NCBI GenBank assembly: GCA_040506275.1
Contig: JBEVXD010000006.1
Coordinates: 62,001-126,000, forward strand
Reading direction: 5' to 3'
Length of the DNA: 64,000 bases
Source: Thiodiazotropha sp040506275
GTDB lineage: Bacteria; Pseudomonadota; Gammaproteobacteria; Chromatiales; Chromatiaceae
Shown here: one piece after another, positions 35,088 to 44,435 of the stretch
Layout of the letters: each line of letters opens with the position of its first letter
Numbering within the stretch: position 1 is the first letter of the stretch
Notes under the pieces: model-generated
Seen by the model: the letters and a program-made list of their open reading frames with translations, nothing else
What the model was told of the DNA's origin: nothing
The model's database searches: none
Translations under genes and position numbers: made by a program

Positions 35088-36794
35088 ATGAATCTTCAAA
35101 TAGAGCGCAACTATGTCGAGTTGATGGTTAATGAGTTCCCAGACTTATCTCTGTTGAACGAACAACTCAAATTCGGCAACCGGGCGGAAGTGCCATTCCA
35201 GCGACTTTCATCCCACCAGCTAGGATATCTACGCAATCTCTATGAAGATGCGGGGCCGGGGATGGCTGGGCAGGCGGCACAACTTGCCAACCTGGAATAT
35301 GCAGTGAATGATTCCGGACAGCGATATTCTGAGGATGATCTTGAACGACTGGTGCCCGATATTGCTGAGTTTCTTCTCAAAAATGCTATACGGGGATGGT
35401 TGTTCAAAGCTGATGCCACAGGTTGTCCTGCCCCTTATCTCGTATCGCGAATTGATTTTACGCCACCGGGGGAGGAGGAGAGTGGACGTGTTCTTCTCGA
35501 TCTCAAGGCCAACGCCATGGCCAAAATTGTTACCGTCAACCTGATCTTCCGCAGCAGAGATATCGTTGGCAGATGCCTTGCAGAGATATTCGCAGCCAAG
35601 GGGTTTCTCAAGGAGACCGAAGCACTGATCGCAACATATGACCGATCGGCTGAACGCTTCTTTGAGTGGCGTTCGAAATATGGACACCAGTTTATTGCAC
35701 GGGGTAAAGGTATATTTGCTGAGGATCCAACAGCCTCGCATCGTAATACAGACTGGTCCCGAAAAAACCGAGTGGTGCTCTCCAGTGGAGGTGGTTGGGC
35801 GAGGCTGGTCAACGATGAAGAGATTCTCAAGGAGCGTGCGCTCTCTTTGGATGTGCCAGGAGATATCCTTGGCAAGTATCTGAGTAAAGCAGGACGAAGC
35901 ATCCGTTTTGATGAAAATGTGGAGGGTGCAACCGAGTCGCTTAGGGATGAGATCCCCGAGAAACTATTTACCGAAGTGCCAGTACATGGCTACATCCTCT
36001 TATTCCATCTAGATCTTCACCACCATCTCTGGGTTCATGTTGATGACATTAAGCCTTATGAATACCAGTCTGAGCTGAAAGAGAAACTGATACTACCACC
36101 GGAACAGACCGATTTAATCGATATCCTGACAGCTGAAATGGATCTGCTGATGGACGATATCGTAGAGGGAAAGTCGGGTGGCACTACCGTGTTGTGCGCA
36201 GGGCCGCCCGGGGTTGGTAAAACGCTCACTGCCGAGGTCTACTCAGAGATCATTCGACGCCCCCTCTACCGGGTCCACTCCGGTCAATTGGGGCTCAACG
36301 TCACCGAGATGGAGCGGGCACTGAAGGAGACCCTGACACGGGCACAGCGCTGGGGTGCGGTAATGCTTATCGATGAGGCAGACGTCTATATCAAACGGCG
36401 GGATGATAATATCGCAGCCAATGCGGTTGTGGGTGTCTTTTTGCGAGTGTTGGAGTACTTCAATGGTCTGCTTTTTTTAACCACCAACCGGGTGGATGAT
36501 ATCGATGAAGCCATTGTTTCCCGTTGTATCGCCCTGATCAAATATCACCCGCCGGAATTCGAAGACCGATGCAAGATCTGGATGGTCATGGTGGAGCAGT
36601 TCGGCCTGGAAATTAACGATGAGTTAATCCACAGCCTGGCAGAAATATATCCTCAAGCCAGTGGCCGTGACATCAAAGGACTGACTAAGTTGGTTGCTAA
36701 GTATTGTCACCATAAATCAGTTGAACCTACCCTGGAAATATTCAAACGTTGCAGTCTCTTCCGTGGCATGGAAACGGAGGGTATTCAGTCATGA
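35088..36794 (+). CDS. AAA+ ATPase with unassigned N-terminal half
   Basis: 568 residues. The C-terminal AAA+ module has Walker A GPPGVGKT at residues 372-379, Walker B VMLIDEADVY around 425-433, sensor 1 LFLTTNRVDDID and the helical lid (ASGRDIKGLTKLV). It is classic-clade, like FtsH/p97-type ATPases. Residues 1-340 match no domain I recognise, end in beta-rich sequence (VPVHGYILLFHLDLHHHLWV), and have no membrane segment. The GST gene is coupled through ATGA. It probably remodels or unfolds a specific target. Confidence 0.85.
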   Translation: MNLQIERNYVELMVNEFPDLSLLNEQLKFGNRAEVPFQRLSSHQLGYLRNLYEDAGPGMAGQAAQLANLEYAVNDSGQRYSEDDLERLVPDIAEFLLKNAIRGWLFKADATGCPAPYLVSRIDFTPPGEEESGRVLLDLKANAMAKIVTVNLIFRSRDIVGRCLAEIFAAKGFLKETEALIATYDRSAERFFEWRSKYGHQFIARGKGIFAEDPTASHRNTDWSRKNRVVLSSGGGWARLVNDEEILKERALSLDVPGDILGKYLSKAGRSIRFDENVEGATESLRDEIPEKLFTEVPVHGYILLFHLDLHHHLWVHVDDIKPYEYQSELKEKLILPPEQTDLIDILTAEMDLLMDDIVEGKSGGTTVLCAGPPGVGKTLTAEVYSEIIRRPLYRVHSGQLGLNVTEMERALKETLTRAQRWGAVMLIDEADVYIKRRDDNIAANAVVGVFLRVLEYFNGLLFLTTNRVDDIDEAIVSRCIALIKYHPPEFEDRCKIWMVMVEQFGLEINDELIHSLAEIYPQASGRDIKGLTKLVAKYCHHKSVEPTLEIFKRCSLFRGMETEGIQS

Positions 36795-37429
36795 CAATGA
36801 AGTTCTACATGACGCCAGGATCTTGCAGCAGTGGAATCCATATCCTTTTGGAAGAGGTTGGTCTGGTGTTCGAAGTTCATCTGGTCAACTTGATGGCGGG
36901 TGACCAGTATAGCGCCGACTACCTTGCCATTAATCCCAAAGGAACTATTCCAACGCTTGAACGGGATGATGGAATTACTCTGACTGACTTTCAATCTATC
37001 GCCTGGTGGTTAGCGAAGTCCCACCCCGGAAGCAGGCTGATTCCGAACGATCTTGAGGGTGAGCTTCGAGTGTTGGAGGTGATGAATTTCGCAGTTAATA
37101 CCCTCCATGGCGAAGGCTTCACCCGCATCTTTACCACTGATAAATACAGTACTGGGATTGATAGTCACGAGGCGATCAAAGCCCGTGGTCAGGAGATTGT
37201 TGAGCAAGGGTTTTCCATTGTGGATAGCTGGCTGGAAGGTCGGGACTTTATCGCTGACAGTTTCAGTATTGCAGACGCTGCACTGTTTTATGTCGAATTC
37301 TGGGCCGATAGAATTAATATTCCTCTACCGGAAAACTGTCTTGCTCACTACCATCTGTTATTGGAGCGACCAGTAGTCAAACAGGTATTAATGGAGGAGG
37401 GGTACTCCTCTGTATACCGAAATCAATAG
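36791..37429 (+). CDS. Glutathione S-transferase family protein
   Basis: 212 residues from ATG 36791, overlapping the AAA+ stop by 4 bases with GGAGGG upstream. The thioredoxin-like N-domain contains PGSCSSGIHILLEEVGL (beta-class-like Cys/Ser active site), NPKGTIPTLERDDG and DFQSIAWWLA; the helical C-domain has FSIADAALFYVEFW. It conjugates or reduces substrates with glutathione. The coupling to an AAA+ ATPase is unusual. Confidence 0.9.
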   Translation: MTMKFYMTPGSCSSGIHILLEEVGLVFEVHLVNLMAGDQYSADYLAINPKGTIPTLERDDGITLTDFQSIAWWLAKSHPGSRLIPNDLEGELRVLEVMNFAVNTLHGEGFTRIFTTDKYSTGIDSHEAIKARGQEIVEQGFSIVDSWLEGRDFIADSFSIADAALFYVEFWADRINIPLPENCLAHYHLLLERPVVKQVLMEEGYSSVYRNQ

Positions 37430-37461
37430 TGATTTATTAAGATATACGTGTCGGGTGGAGG

Positions 37462-37484
37462 GTAGGGTGCGGCCCTGCCGCACC
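37462..37484. repeat. GGTGCGGC/GCCGCACC palindrome
   Basis: GGTGCGGCCCTGCCGCACC with a GTAG flank, the same family as 9436 and 60327, with one extra C in the loop. Confidence 0.75.
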
Positions 37485-37561
37485 ATTCATCCACCAAAAC
37501 AAGGATTGGCTGAAAGCTATCCTGTTTTACTCATGGCCCTATATCAAAGAGGTTGAACATC

Positions 37562-37876
37562 ATGAATATATGGGCACTCGACAAAGCAACAGAAATAAAG
37601 GCGTTACTGTTGCAGTTAAGGGAACGGCTGATACCGGAATCCTGGGTTTTGGTCAGCGAAAAAAAATTCGGTGATAGACAATCGGTGCGTATCCATAGCG
37701 CAAATGAACCCAGTCTGGCCGCATATATCTCCCTTCACGGTCAGACCCCTGGCCACTTCGGTGTGCATCTGGAGTACCCTGTTTTTGAGGTGGCTAACCG
37801 CTTCGATAATACACAAATTGCCGAGAATCTGAACGAGGAAAAGACCCTGGAACTATTGGTAATGCACCTGGGGTGA
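37562..37876 (+). CDS. Hypothetical protein
   Basis: 104 residues from ATG 37562 with AGAGG upstream. Mixed alpha/beta composition: a leading helix (DKATEIKALLLQLRERLIP), then strands (WVLVSEKKF, SVRIHSANEP, AAYISLHGQTPGHFGVHLEYP) and a closing helix. It looks like a small soluble beta-sheet protein. No family recognised. Confidence 0.6.
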   Translation: MNIWALDKATEIKALLLQLRERLIPESWVLVSEKKFGDRQSVRIHSANEPSLAAYISLHGQTPGHFGVHLEYPVFEVANRFDNTQIAENLNEEKTLELLVMHLG

Positions 37877-37908
37877 TTGGCTGGCACCCCTGTGAATTAC
37901 CATACGGA

Positions 37909-38175
37909 TCAATTAAGAGGCTGTATTTGAATCAGTCCCCCCTGACCAGAGAGTTCTGTCGGGGTCTTTGCCTTAATCGACAGAGCATGTAGTGCACCAC
38001 TGCTGATCTCATCCTTGAACAGCGCAAGGATCGGCTTTTGTCTGTTGAGGATGGTCTGTCCGGTAAATGATTCACTTACGACGAACAGTTCGAAACTGCA
38101 ATCCTCCCCGGCAATGTCGATAACCGCATCGGGATGCAAGGTGCGTATGCGTGAGACTATCTCTTCCTCTTTCAT
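37909..38175 (-). CDS. BolA/IbaG family protein
   Basis: 88 residues with the BolA fold: a first helix (EEIVSRIRTLHPDAV), strands CSFELFVVSESFTG, then QTILNRQKPILALFKDEI and a closing segment GALHALSIKAKTP. It lacks the classic BolA RVRHxQ region, as IbaG-like members often do. It starts 3 bases after the grxD stop. BolA and monothiol glutaredoxin jointly bind [2Fe-2S] clusters, which supports both calls. Confidence 0.85.
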   Translation of the reverse strand: MKEEEIVSRIRTLHPDAVIDIAGEDCSFELFVVSESFTGQTILNRQKPILALFKDEISSGALHALSIKAKTPTELSGQGGLIQIQPLN

Positions 38176-38178
38176 TGT

Positions 38179-38502
38179 CTATACCTGAGCCTCTGTGGCA
38201 GCCTTGAGCATTGGCACTAACTCGCCACTCTCATACATAGCCTCAACGATGTCGCTTCCACCGATGATTTCCCCTTTAATGAAAAGTTGGGGAAAGGTAG
38301 GGAAGTCCGACACATCAGGCAATGCCTGCATGATCAATGGTGAGGCAAGTACATCCACATGGGCGAATCCCATATTGGTGGCTTTCAACACTGTGGCCGC
38401 CTTAGCAGAGAAGCCACAGCGGGGTTCATCTGGTGTGCCTTTCATATAGAGGATTACCGGGTGGTCTGACAGTTGCTGGCGGATCTTGTCCGTGGTTTTC
38501 AT
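38179..38502 (-). CDS. grxD: Monothiol glutaredoxin (Grx4 type)
   Basis: 107 residues from ATG 38502. It contains MKGTPDEPRCGFSAKA, the CGFS active site, FPTFPQLFIKGEIIGGSDIV and a C-terminal helix. It carries and transfers [2Fe-2S] clusters with glutathione and BolA. It is the middle gene of rhodanese-grxD-bolA. A longer frame upstream overlaps the rhodanese gene and is not used. Confidence 0.95.
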   Translation of the reverse strand: MKTTDKIRQQLSDHPVILYMKGTPDEPRCGFSAKAATVLKATNMGFAHVDVLASPLIMQALPDVSDFPTFPQLFIKGEIIGGSDIVEAMYESGELVPMLKAATEAQV

Positions 38503-38515
38503 AAAGCTTGTCCCA

Positions 38516-38827
38516 TTAATTAGTAGATTGTTGAAAGCGTTCCCAAGCCTCCCAACCCCCAGACAGGTTGTGCACATTGTTCAAGCCCATTTGGGTAAGG
38601 AAGTTGCAAAGGTCGCGGCTTTGATTGCCATGATAGCAGTAGACCAGTACCGCAGGATTAGTGCGGCGTCGGCGGATCAGTTGTCTGATGGTCTCATCTG
38701 AAACAGAAACAGCACTGGGCAGACGTCCTCTGCTTTGGCTCTGATGATCCCGCATATCGATGATTACCGGATCAACTGTTGATAAGAGTGTACTGACATC
38801 GGGTACCTCAATATCTGAATAGCTCAT
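38516..38827 (-). CDS. Single-domain rhodanese (GlpE-like)
   Basis: 103 residues. IIDMRDHQSQSRGRLPSA opens the domain and the active-site loop is CYHGNQS, with the nucleophilic Cys, near residue 64; LSGGWEAW closes it. It moves sulfane sulfur to an acceptor. It is first in the operon with grxD and bolA, suggesting sulfur supply to Fe-S assembly. Confidence 0.92.
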   Translation of the reverse strand: MSYSDIEVPDVSTLLSTVDPVIIDMRDHQSQSRGRLPSAVSVSDETIRQLIRRRRTNPAVLVYCYHGNQSRDLCNFLTQMGLNNVHNLSGGWEAWERFQQSTN

Positions 38828-39429
38828 ATGATCTCGATGCTCCGTACAAAATTATCTTTACTAATTGCGCAAGAAATGTACCAAACAAGAATATTGTCTT
38901 ATCTGTTTGTTTTTAGGAGATCTATTGAAGTAGTGGAGGGTGAATTGTTAATTACTCTACAATTAAATGGTTTGTGATGTTTCAATTCTCACAACTGAAC
39001 GTTAAATCTTACGGACAAGATCGGCCTAATAGGAGTTGGATTATCACGGTCCCAAGTGTCATAGCTCAGATTGCACAATAATCAAAACGAAAGAACATCG
39101 AGATCTGGAAACCAGTTGCAGGTCAGATCGTTGAAGCAGAGGGCGCAGTAGCCCAAGGAGATAAACTCCAAAACTCAACAGAATTGTTAAGCGGAAAAAC
39201 TGCACAAATCCTCCATACTATGTCGGCCTGAAATAGTCCTGAATCTGAAATACAACGCTGACATCCTATTTAGGAATTTATTGATAATTTATAAACCGGC
39301 AGTTTTAACTTATTTACCCAATAAGCTTAGATTGTAGTATTGAGTTAACTAGAAAGATATTTGGAGAATGGATTGAAAAACGGAGGATGTTACTTTGTTA
39401 ATCTGAACTGATTGATAGGGTAAATATTT
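38828..39429. other. 602-bp intergenic region with no gene seen
   Basis: AT-rich, with no protein-like frame on either strand. It separates two minus-strand transcription units. No palindromic repeats of the local families were found. Confidence 0.5.
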
Positions 39430-40866
39430 CTATTTTATATTCTGCACTGTGTCAATTTTATGTACACGGCCCTGATGTTTATTTTTATACATGTTTCGAT
39501 CGCCTGTTTTGAGCAGGCTATCCATGGAATCCCCATCTTCAGGATAGTAGGCGATACCGGAACTGGCTTTAAGTTCAACTACTTGATTGTCAATTAGAGT
39601 ATTGCCCGTCAACTTATCCATGACCTGCTGATTGGCAATTTCCAGATCGGATCGGTTGTTTACATCATTAACCAGAACGATGAATTCATCTCCGCCGCTT
39701 CTGCAGACAGTATCAGATGCTCGGACACTCGATTGCATGCGAGTGGCTGTAATCTGCAGTAATTGATCACCAACACGGTGACCATAAGTGTCATTGATCG
39801 CTTTAAATCCATCAAGATCGATATAGATCACTCCAAAGCCTGTCTTGTTTCTTTTATGGTGCTCCAGCAGCTGCTGCAGTCGATCTTCCAGAAGCCGTCT
39901 ATTGGGGAGTCCGGTCAGAGGGTCTTGCAAAGCAAGTTCCAGGTTAGTGGTTCGGGTCTTGATCAACGCGGCAATCAACAAGCTGATAAATAGAGCCAAT
40001 AACCATCCCGAGATTCTAAGCAGCCAAAGCACTTTGTGGTCTGAACCCCATCCTGTCACGGGAATCGCTGCGATCTGCCAATTGCCATTGGGTAGAGTAA
40101 TGGACTGAATAACGGGATCCAGATTGAATAGCGCCATATCACCGAAAATAATATTCCCCTTTTTACCCAGCCCATCCTTGCCTCTAAGCGCCAAGGTAAG
40201 TCCATCGACTTGCTCGGTAATACCCGCTGCCTGAAACAAACTGCGTATCTCAATCACAATAGAAGCCAGTCCCCAATACGCAGGTTTGTGTTCACTCAGC
40301 AGACCACTGATACCTTTGCGGGTATAAATTGGTGTTCGTGCGATGAAAGCAGTGCCTCCCTGGATCAGATTTACCGGCCCGGCAACGACCGTGCTTTTTG
40401 CTTCAATTGCTCTTTTCACAGCTGGCCACTGCTCCTCGTTTTTTACATAATCCAACCCCACTGCAGATTCATTACCGGCCAAGGGGAAGACATGGCTGAT
40501 AATATTATCGCGGGCTAAAGCTATGCTGCGGATACTGTGTCCCTGGGTCATGATTTCACTGGCCAATAACGAAAAATTCGGCTCTTTTATATCCGGATGG
40601 GTCGCTACATAGGCAATCAAACCCCGGGAAAGGTGCAATGAGGAAATAAGTTCTCCTTCCAGTCGTGCTCGCAGGGTGGAGACTTTTTCCATCACATCTG
40701 AACGTTCATGTTGCTGATTTTTAGAATCAATAAGGTAGACGATTACTTCCGTTGTGGCGACCACCACGAAGAAGAACAAGAGACCGGAAATTACCGAAAA
40801 GAGGTGTTTTCCCTTAAATTCAGGTGGGACGAGGTTCAACAGTAAAATCCCTTCATATCTATTCAA
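39430..40866 (-). CDS. Diguanylate cyclase with CHASE sensor
   Basis: 478 residues. The N-terminal membrane helix is FSVISGLLFFFVVVATTEVI; a periplasmic CHASE domain of about 230 residues follows, then a second helix (ISGWLLALFISLLIAALI). The cytoplasmic GGDEF domain has DPLTGLPNRRLLEDRL, YIDLDGFKAINDTYGH and SGGDEF, with RASD five residues earlier forming the RxxD product-inhibition site. It makes c-di-GMP in response to an external signal. The PilZ protein at 2565 is a possible receptor in the same genome. Confidence 0.93.
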   Translation of the reverse strand: MNRYEGILLLNLVPPEFKGKHLFSVISGLLFFFVVVATTEVIVYLIDSKNQQHERSDVMEKVSTLRARLEGELISSLHLSRGLIAYVATHPDIKEPNFSLLASEIMTQGHSIRSIALARDNIISHVFPLAGNESAVGLDYVKNEEQWPAVKRAIEAKSTVVAGPVNLIQGGTAFIARTPIYTRKGISGLLSEHKPAYWGLASIVIEIRSLFQAAGITEQVDGLTLALRGKDGLGKKGNIIFGDMALFNLDPVIQSITLPNGNWQIAAIPVTGWGSDHKVLWLLRISGWLLALFISLLIAALIKTRTTNLELALQDPLTGLPNRRLLEDRLQQLLEHHKRNKTGFGVIYIDLDGFKAINDTYGHRVGDQLLQITATRMQSSVRASDTVCRSGGDEFIVLVNDVNNRSDLEIANQQVMDKLTGNTLIDNQVVELKASSGIAYYPEDGDSMDSLLKTGDRNMYKNKHQGRVHKIDTVQNIK

Positions 40867-41156
40867 TCAGAACACAAGCAAAAAAAAGATAATAGAATCA
40901 AATCTACACGATTATAACATATGCCGATTCAACAATTTTTGATCTCTTTCCAGGCAATTGTTTACATTTCTGTTCGGCTTGAAATCCATTCATTCTGTAT
41001 TCACTGGGTGATACACTGAAGCACTCCAGTACACCGGTTAGACCCCAATCCGCGGTGTCCTGATTCGAAGGCGCGCAATACTGATTACATATTTTGTGTC
41101 ACTTTCGTGAGGGTAAAACTGACCGCTGATGGTACTTGGAAAGGCAGGAACAGAGC

Positions 41157-43976
41157 GTGGACAAACCAACAAAAATTCAACGCAGAAGGGCCGATTTCGT
41201 CGGAGCCAGTGCTGAGTATATCGATCAATTGTACGAAGCATTTTGTGAAGAGCCCGATAACGTGTCACCAGAGTGGCGTAGCTTCTTCTATGGTTTCGAT
41301 CATGGTGTCTCTGCAGAGTCTCAAAGCCCTGCCACCAAGACACCACATCTACCAGCCATTCACTCAGGATTAGATCGCCTGTTCATGGCCTATCGACTAG
41401 CCGGACACCTCTATGCCGATATTGATCCACTTGGTCTTGCTGAACGTCATCGGCCCAAAGAGCTTGATCCAGCCTACTATGGGCTGGATGATGCCGACCT
41501 GCAGATGTTGGTCAATGTGGTATCCATTGAGGCAGAGCGGGCGTTGTCCGGGGGGGAGGTGGCTGAGATACTTGAACGGGTCTATTGCGGTAGTGTGGCC
41601 AGTGAATATCTGCATATCGGTGCAGCGGACGAACGGCGCTGGATTGAGCGTCGTCTGGAGTCGACCCGTGGAGATTGGGCGGCTCAAAATAGTCAACGAG
41701 AACGCATTGATACACTACGCGACTTAACTGCGGCAGAGGGCCTTGAGCAGTATCTGCATCGGCGCTATGTGGGGCAGAAACGTTTCTCTCTTGAAGGTGG
41801 CGACTCACTGATTCCATTGCTTGACGAGATCGTGCAGGGGGGTGGTCAACGTGGCGTCACTGATGTGGTGATCGGAATGGCCCATCGAGGTCGTCTGAAT
41901 GTCTTGGTCAATCTGCTTGGCAAGGCACCCAGTGAACTGTTCTCAGAGTTCGAGGGTGACCACTCGCTGGATCTACGCTCCGGCTCCGGGGATGTTAAGT
42001 ATCACCAGGGTTTCTATTCCAATATTCAGACCGAGGGTGGGCCTGTCCATCTCTCTCTCGCGTTTAATCCCTCGCATCTGGAGATTATAGGGCCGGTGGT
42101 ACAAGGTGGCTGCCGTGCGCGTCAGGACAGGCATGAAGAGGATGCTACCGGTCTGGTGCTGCCTGTTATCGTGCACGGTGATGCAGCCTTTATAGGGCAG
42201 GGAGTGGTTACTGAGACACTGAACCTGTCGAAGACACCGGCCTACGGCACTGGTGGCACCATTCATGTGGTGGTGAACAATCAGATCGGGTTCACTACCA
42301 GCCATCCCCAGGAGGCTCGTTCCACACTCTACTGCACAGAAGTGGCGAAGCTGATTCAAGCGCCGATCTTCCATGTCAATGCAGACGATCCCGATGCCGT
42401 ACTCTTTGTAACCCGACTGGCTATCGACTACCGCCTGACATTTCAAAATGATGTGGTGATAGACCTGGTCTGCTACCGGCGTCAGGGCCATAACGAGGCA
42501 GACGAACCGATGATGACCCAGCCGCAGATGTATCATCGCATTCGCACTATGCCGACCACCCGTCAGCTGTATGCTGAGCGACTGGTAGCAGACGGACTGG
42601 TCAAGCAGGAAGATGCGGAAGAGATGCGTGAGAGCTACCGGATTTCACTGGAGCAGGGCAAGGTGGTTGTTCGTGAATTTCTGCGTGGTTCAAGTACTGG
42701 CTATGAGGCCCATTGGGAACAGTATTTGAACGCAAATCCGGGGGAGCAGGTTGAGACTCGGATAGATCCTCAACTGCTGCAAACCCTGGGGCAGGGAACG
42801 CTGACATTTCCCGATGGTTTCAAATTACAAAGGGCGGTGGCACGGGTGGTTGATGATCGCCATAAGATGCTAAAGGGCGAGACACCAGTGGATTGGGGTA
42901 TGGCAGAGACCCTCGCTTACGCCACGCTGTTAAATGATGGCTATGCGATACGTCTGTCAGGACAGGATTCAATTAGAGGTACCTTCGCCCACCGCCATGC
43001 CACATTTCATGATCAACAGAGTTTTCTGACCCATACTCCTCTGGAGCATATGTTTGATGGCCAGCCGCGCTTCGAGGTGATCAACTCCATACTTTCTGAA
43101 CTCGCTGTACTGGGTTTTGAGTATGGTTACGCGACTTCGATGCCTGGCACCCTGGTGATCTGGGAGGCTCAGTTCGGTGATTTTGCCAACTGTGCACAGA
43201 TGGTGATCGACCAGTTCATCGCCAGTGGTTTCCTGAAGTGGGGGAGAGTGTGTCAGCTGACACTCTTTCTGCCGCACGGTTTCGAGGGCCAGGGGCCTGA
43301 ACACTCCTCAGCTCGTCTTGAGCGATTCCTGCAACTCTGCGCAGAACTCAACATGAGGGTATGGCTACCGACCACGCCTGCACAATTTTTCCATCTGCTT
43401 CGTGACCAGGTCATGCGTCGATTCCGACGGCCGCTGATCGTTATGACCCCCAAGAGTCTGTTACGCCACCCGATGTCCAAATCGAACCTGGAGGCTTTCA
43501 CCAATGGCGCTTTGGCAACTGTCCTGCCAGAGTCAGATAAACTCGAACCCCACAAAGTCAGAAGGGTGGTTCTATGTAGCGGTAAGGTCTATTTCGATCT
43601 GCTGAAGAGTCGCCGAGAGAGGGAAATCGACGACATCGCCATCCTTAGGGTCGAACAACTCTATCCCTTTCCCCGCCATCGCCTGGCTGATCTGCTGACC
43701 GACTTTCCACAGGCATCAGAAATTGTGTGGTGTCAGGAAGAGCCTAGAAATCAGGGCGCCTGGTACCAGATACAGCATCACCTTCGGGTTCTGGCCCAGG
43801 CAGAGCAGACCCTGGGTTATGCCGGTCGCTCGCCCTCAGCTTCACCTGCCTGTGGTGATGCGGGACTACATCGAGAGCAGCAGCAGGGATTGGTGGATGT
43901 GGCGCTTTCAGAGGGCAGTGTTGATGATCCCGGCGAGCGGCTTGAGGATACAGATGCACATTTCTACTCAAAATAG
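41157..43976 (+). CDS. sucA: 2-Oxoglutarate dehydrogenase E1 component
   Basis: 939 residues from GTG 41157, which has AGGA 7-8 bases upstream; the TTG at 41136 is less likely. Features: the N-terminal E2-binding type segment (SAEYIDQLYEAFCEEP), thiamine diphosphate region GMAHRGRLNVLVNLLGK, HGDAAFIGQGVVTE, VVNNQIGFTTSHP, and the transketolase-like C-terminus. It decarboxylates 2-oxoglutarate. Unusually no sucB (E2) or lpd (E3) follows; the next genes are a repeat element and convergent yciI-like and tetR-like genes. Confidence 0.96.
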   Translation: MDKPTKIQRRRADFVGASAEYIDQLYEAFCEEPDNVSPEWRSFFYGFDHGVSAESQSPATKTPHLPAIHSGLDRLFMAYRLAGHLYADIDPLGLAERHRPKELDPAYYGLDDADLQMLVNVVSIEAERALSGGEVAEILERVYCGSVASEYLHIGAADERRWIERRLESTRGDWAAQNSQRERIDTLRDLTAAEGLEQYLHRRYVGQKRFSLEGGDSLIPLLDEIVQGGGQRGVTDVVIGMAHRGRLNVLVNLLGKAPSELFSEFEGDHSLDLRSGSGDVKYHQGFYSNIQTEGGPVHLSLAFNPSHLEIIGPVVQGGCRARQDRHEEDATGLVLPVIVHGDAAFIGQGVVTETLNLSKTPAYGTGGTIHVVVNNQIGFTTSHPQEARSTLYCTEVAKLIQAPIFHVNADDPDAVLFVTRLAIDYRLTFQNDVVIDLVCYRRQGHNEADEPMMTQPQMYHRIRTMPTTRQLYAERLVADGLVKQEDAEEMRESYRISLEQGKVVVREFLRGSSTGYEAHWEQYLNANPGEQVETRIDPQLLQTLGQGTLTFPDGFKLQRAVARVVDDRHKMLKGETPVDWGMAETLAYATLLNDGYAIRLSGQDSIRGTFAHRHATFHDQQSFLTHTPLEHMFDGQPRFEVINSILSELAVLGFEYGYATSMPGTLVIWEAQFGDFANCAQMVIDQFIASGFLKWGRVCQLTLFLPHGFEGQGPEHSSARLERFLQLCAELNMRVWLPTTPAQFFHLLRDQVMRRFRRPLIVMTPKSLLRHPMSKSNLEAFTNGALATVLPESDKLEPHKVRRVVLCSGKVYFDLLKSRREREIDDIAILRVEQLYPFPRHRLADLLTDFPQASEIVWCQEEPRNQGAWYQIQHHLRVLAQAEQTLGYAGRSPSASPACGDAGLHREQQQGLVDVALSEGSVDDPGERLEDTDAHFYSK

Positions 43977-43992
43977 AATTGAGCCCTGTTGT

Positions 43993-44435
43993 TATTAACC
44001 CGTCACCTTGATATGCAGGCATGCTTAGGCTTGTCCTTATGCATTTAAACTGTTAGGGGCAAGAAGAAGGCCCTGAACTTAGTGGGCCATGCGGTAAATA
44101 AGTTAACGATCAGCCGTTCCCACTAGATATTAATCTGGGATTAGAGTGGATTTCAATGACGGGTAGGTTGGATAAGCGGAGCGCCATCCAACATTTTCAG
44201 GTGGTTCCCGCAGGAGATTGTCGGATGGCGCTCCGCTTATCCGACCTACATCAGGTTATACATTAAGCCATCTAGGAGACAGACACATTCTTACTAAATG
44301 AAATATTTAGGACTGGCCGGCCAATTCAAGTGAGTGCAACGACACTGCTGAGGCTTGTGGGCTGGCCCGAAGGGAGCCCCGCTCATTACCTTATTTACCG
44401 CATGGCCCACTAGTTATTAAGGTGCCGGGTTAATA
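43993..44435. mobile_element. 443-bp composite TIR element with nested inverted repeats
   Basis: Outer ends TATTAACCCGTCACCTTGAT (43993) and TTAAGGTGCCGGGTTAATA (to 44435) are inverted repeats. The left 80 bases match the element at 33525 (GCAGGCATGCTTAGGCTTGT, AAACTGTTAGGGGC). A second perfect 23-bp inverted pair lies at 44080-44102 and 44390-44412. Innermost is a 27-bp arm pair with one mismatch (44163-44189 and 44223-44249, core GGATAAGCGGAGCGCCATCC). No protein coding. It looks like one element inserted into another. Confidence 0.75.

Noticed and set aside
41973..42536. 187-codon reading frame opposite sucA
   Set aside because: Antisense shadow of a strongly conserved gene.
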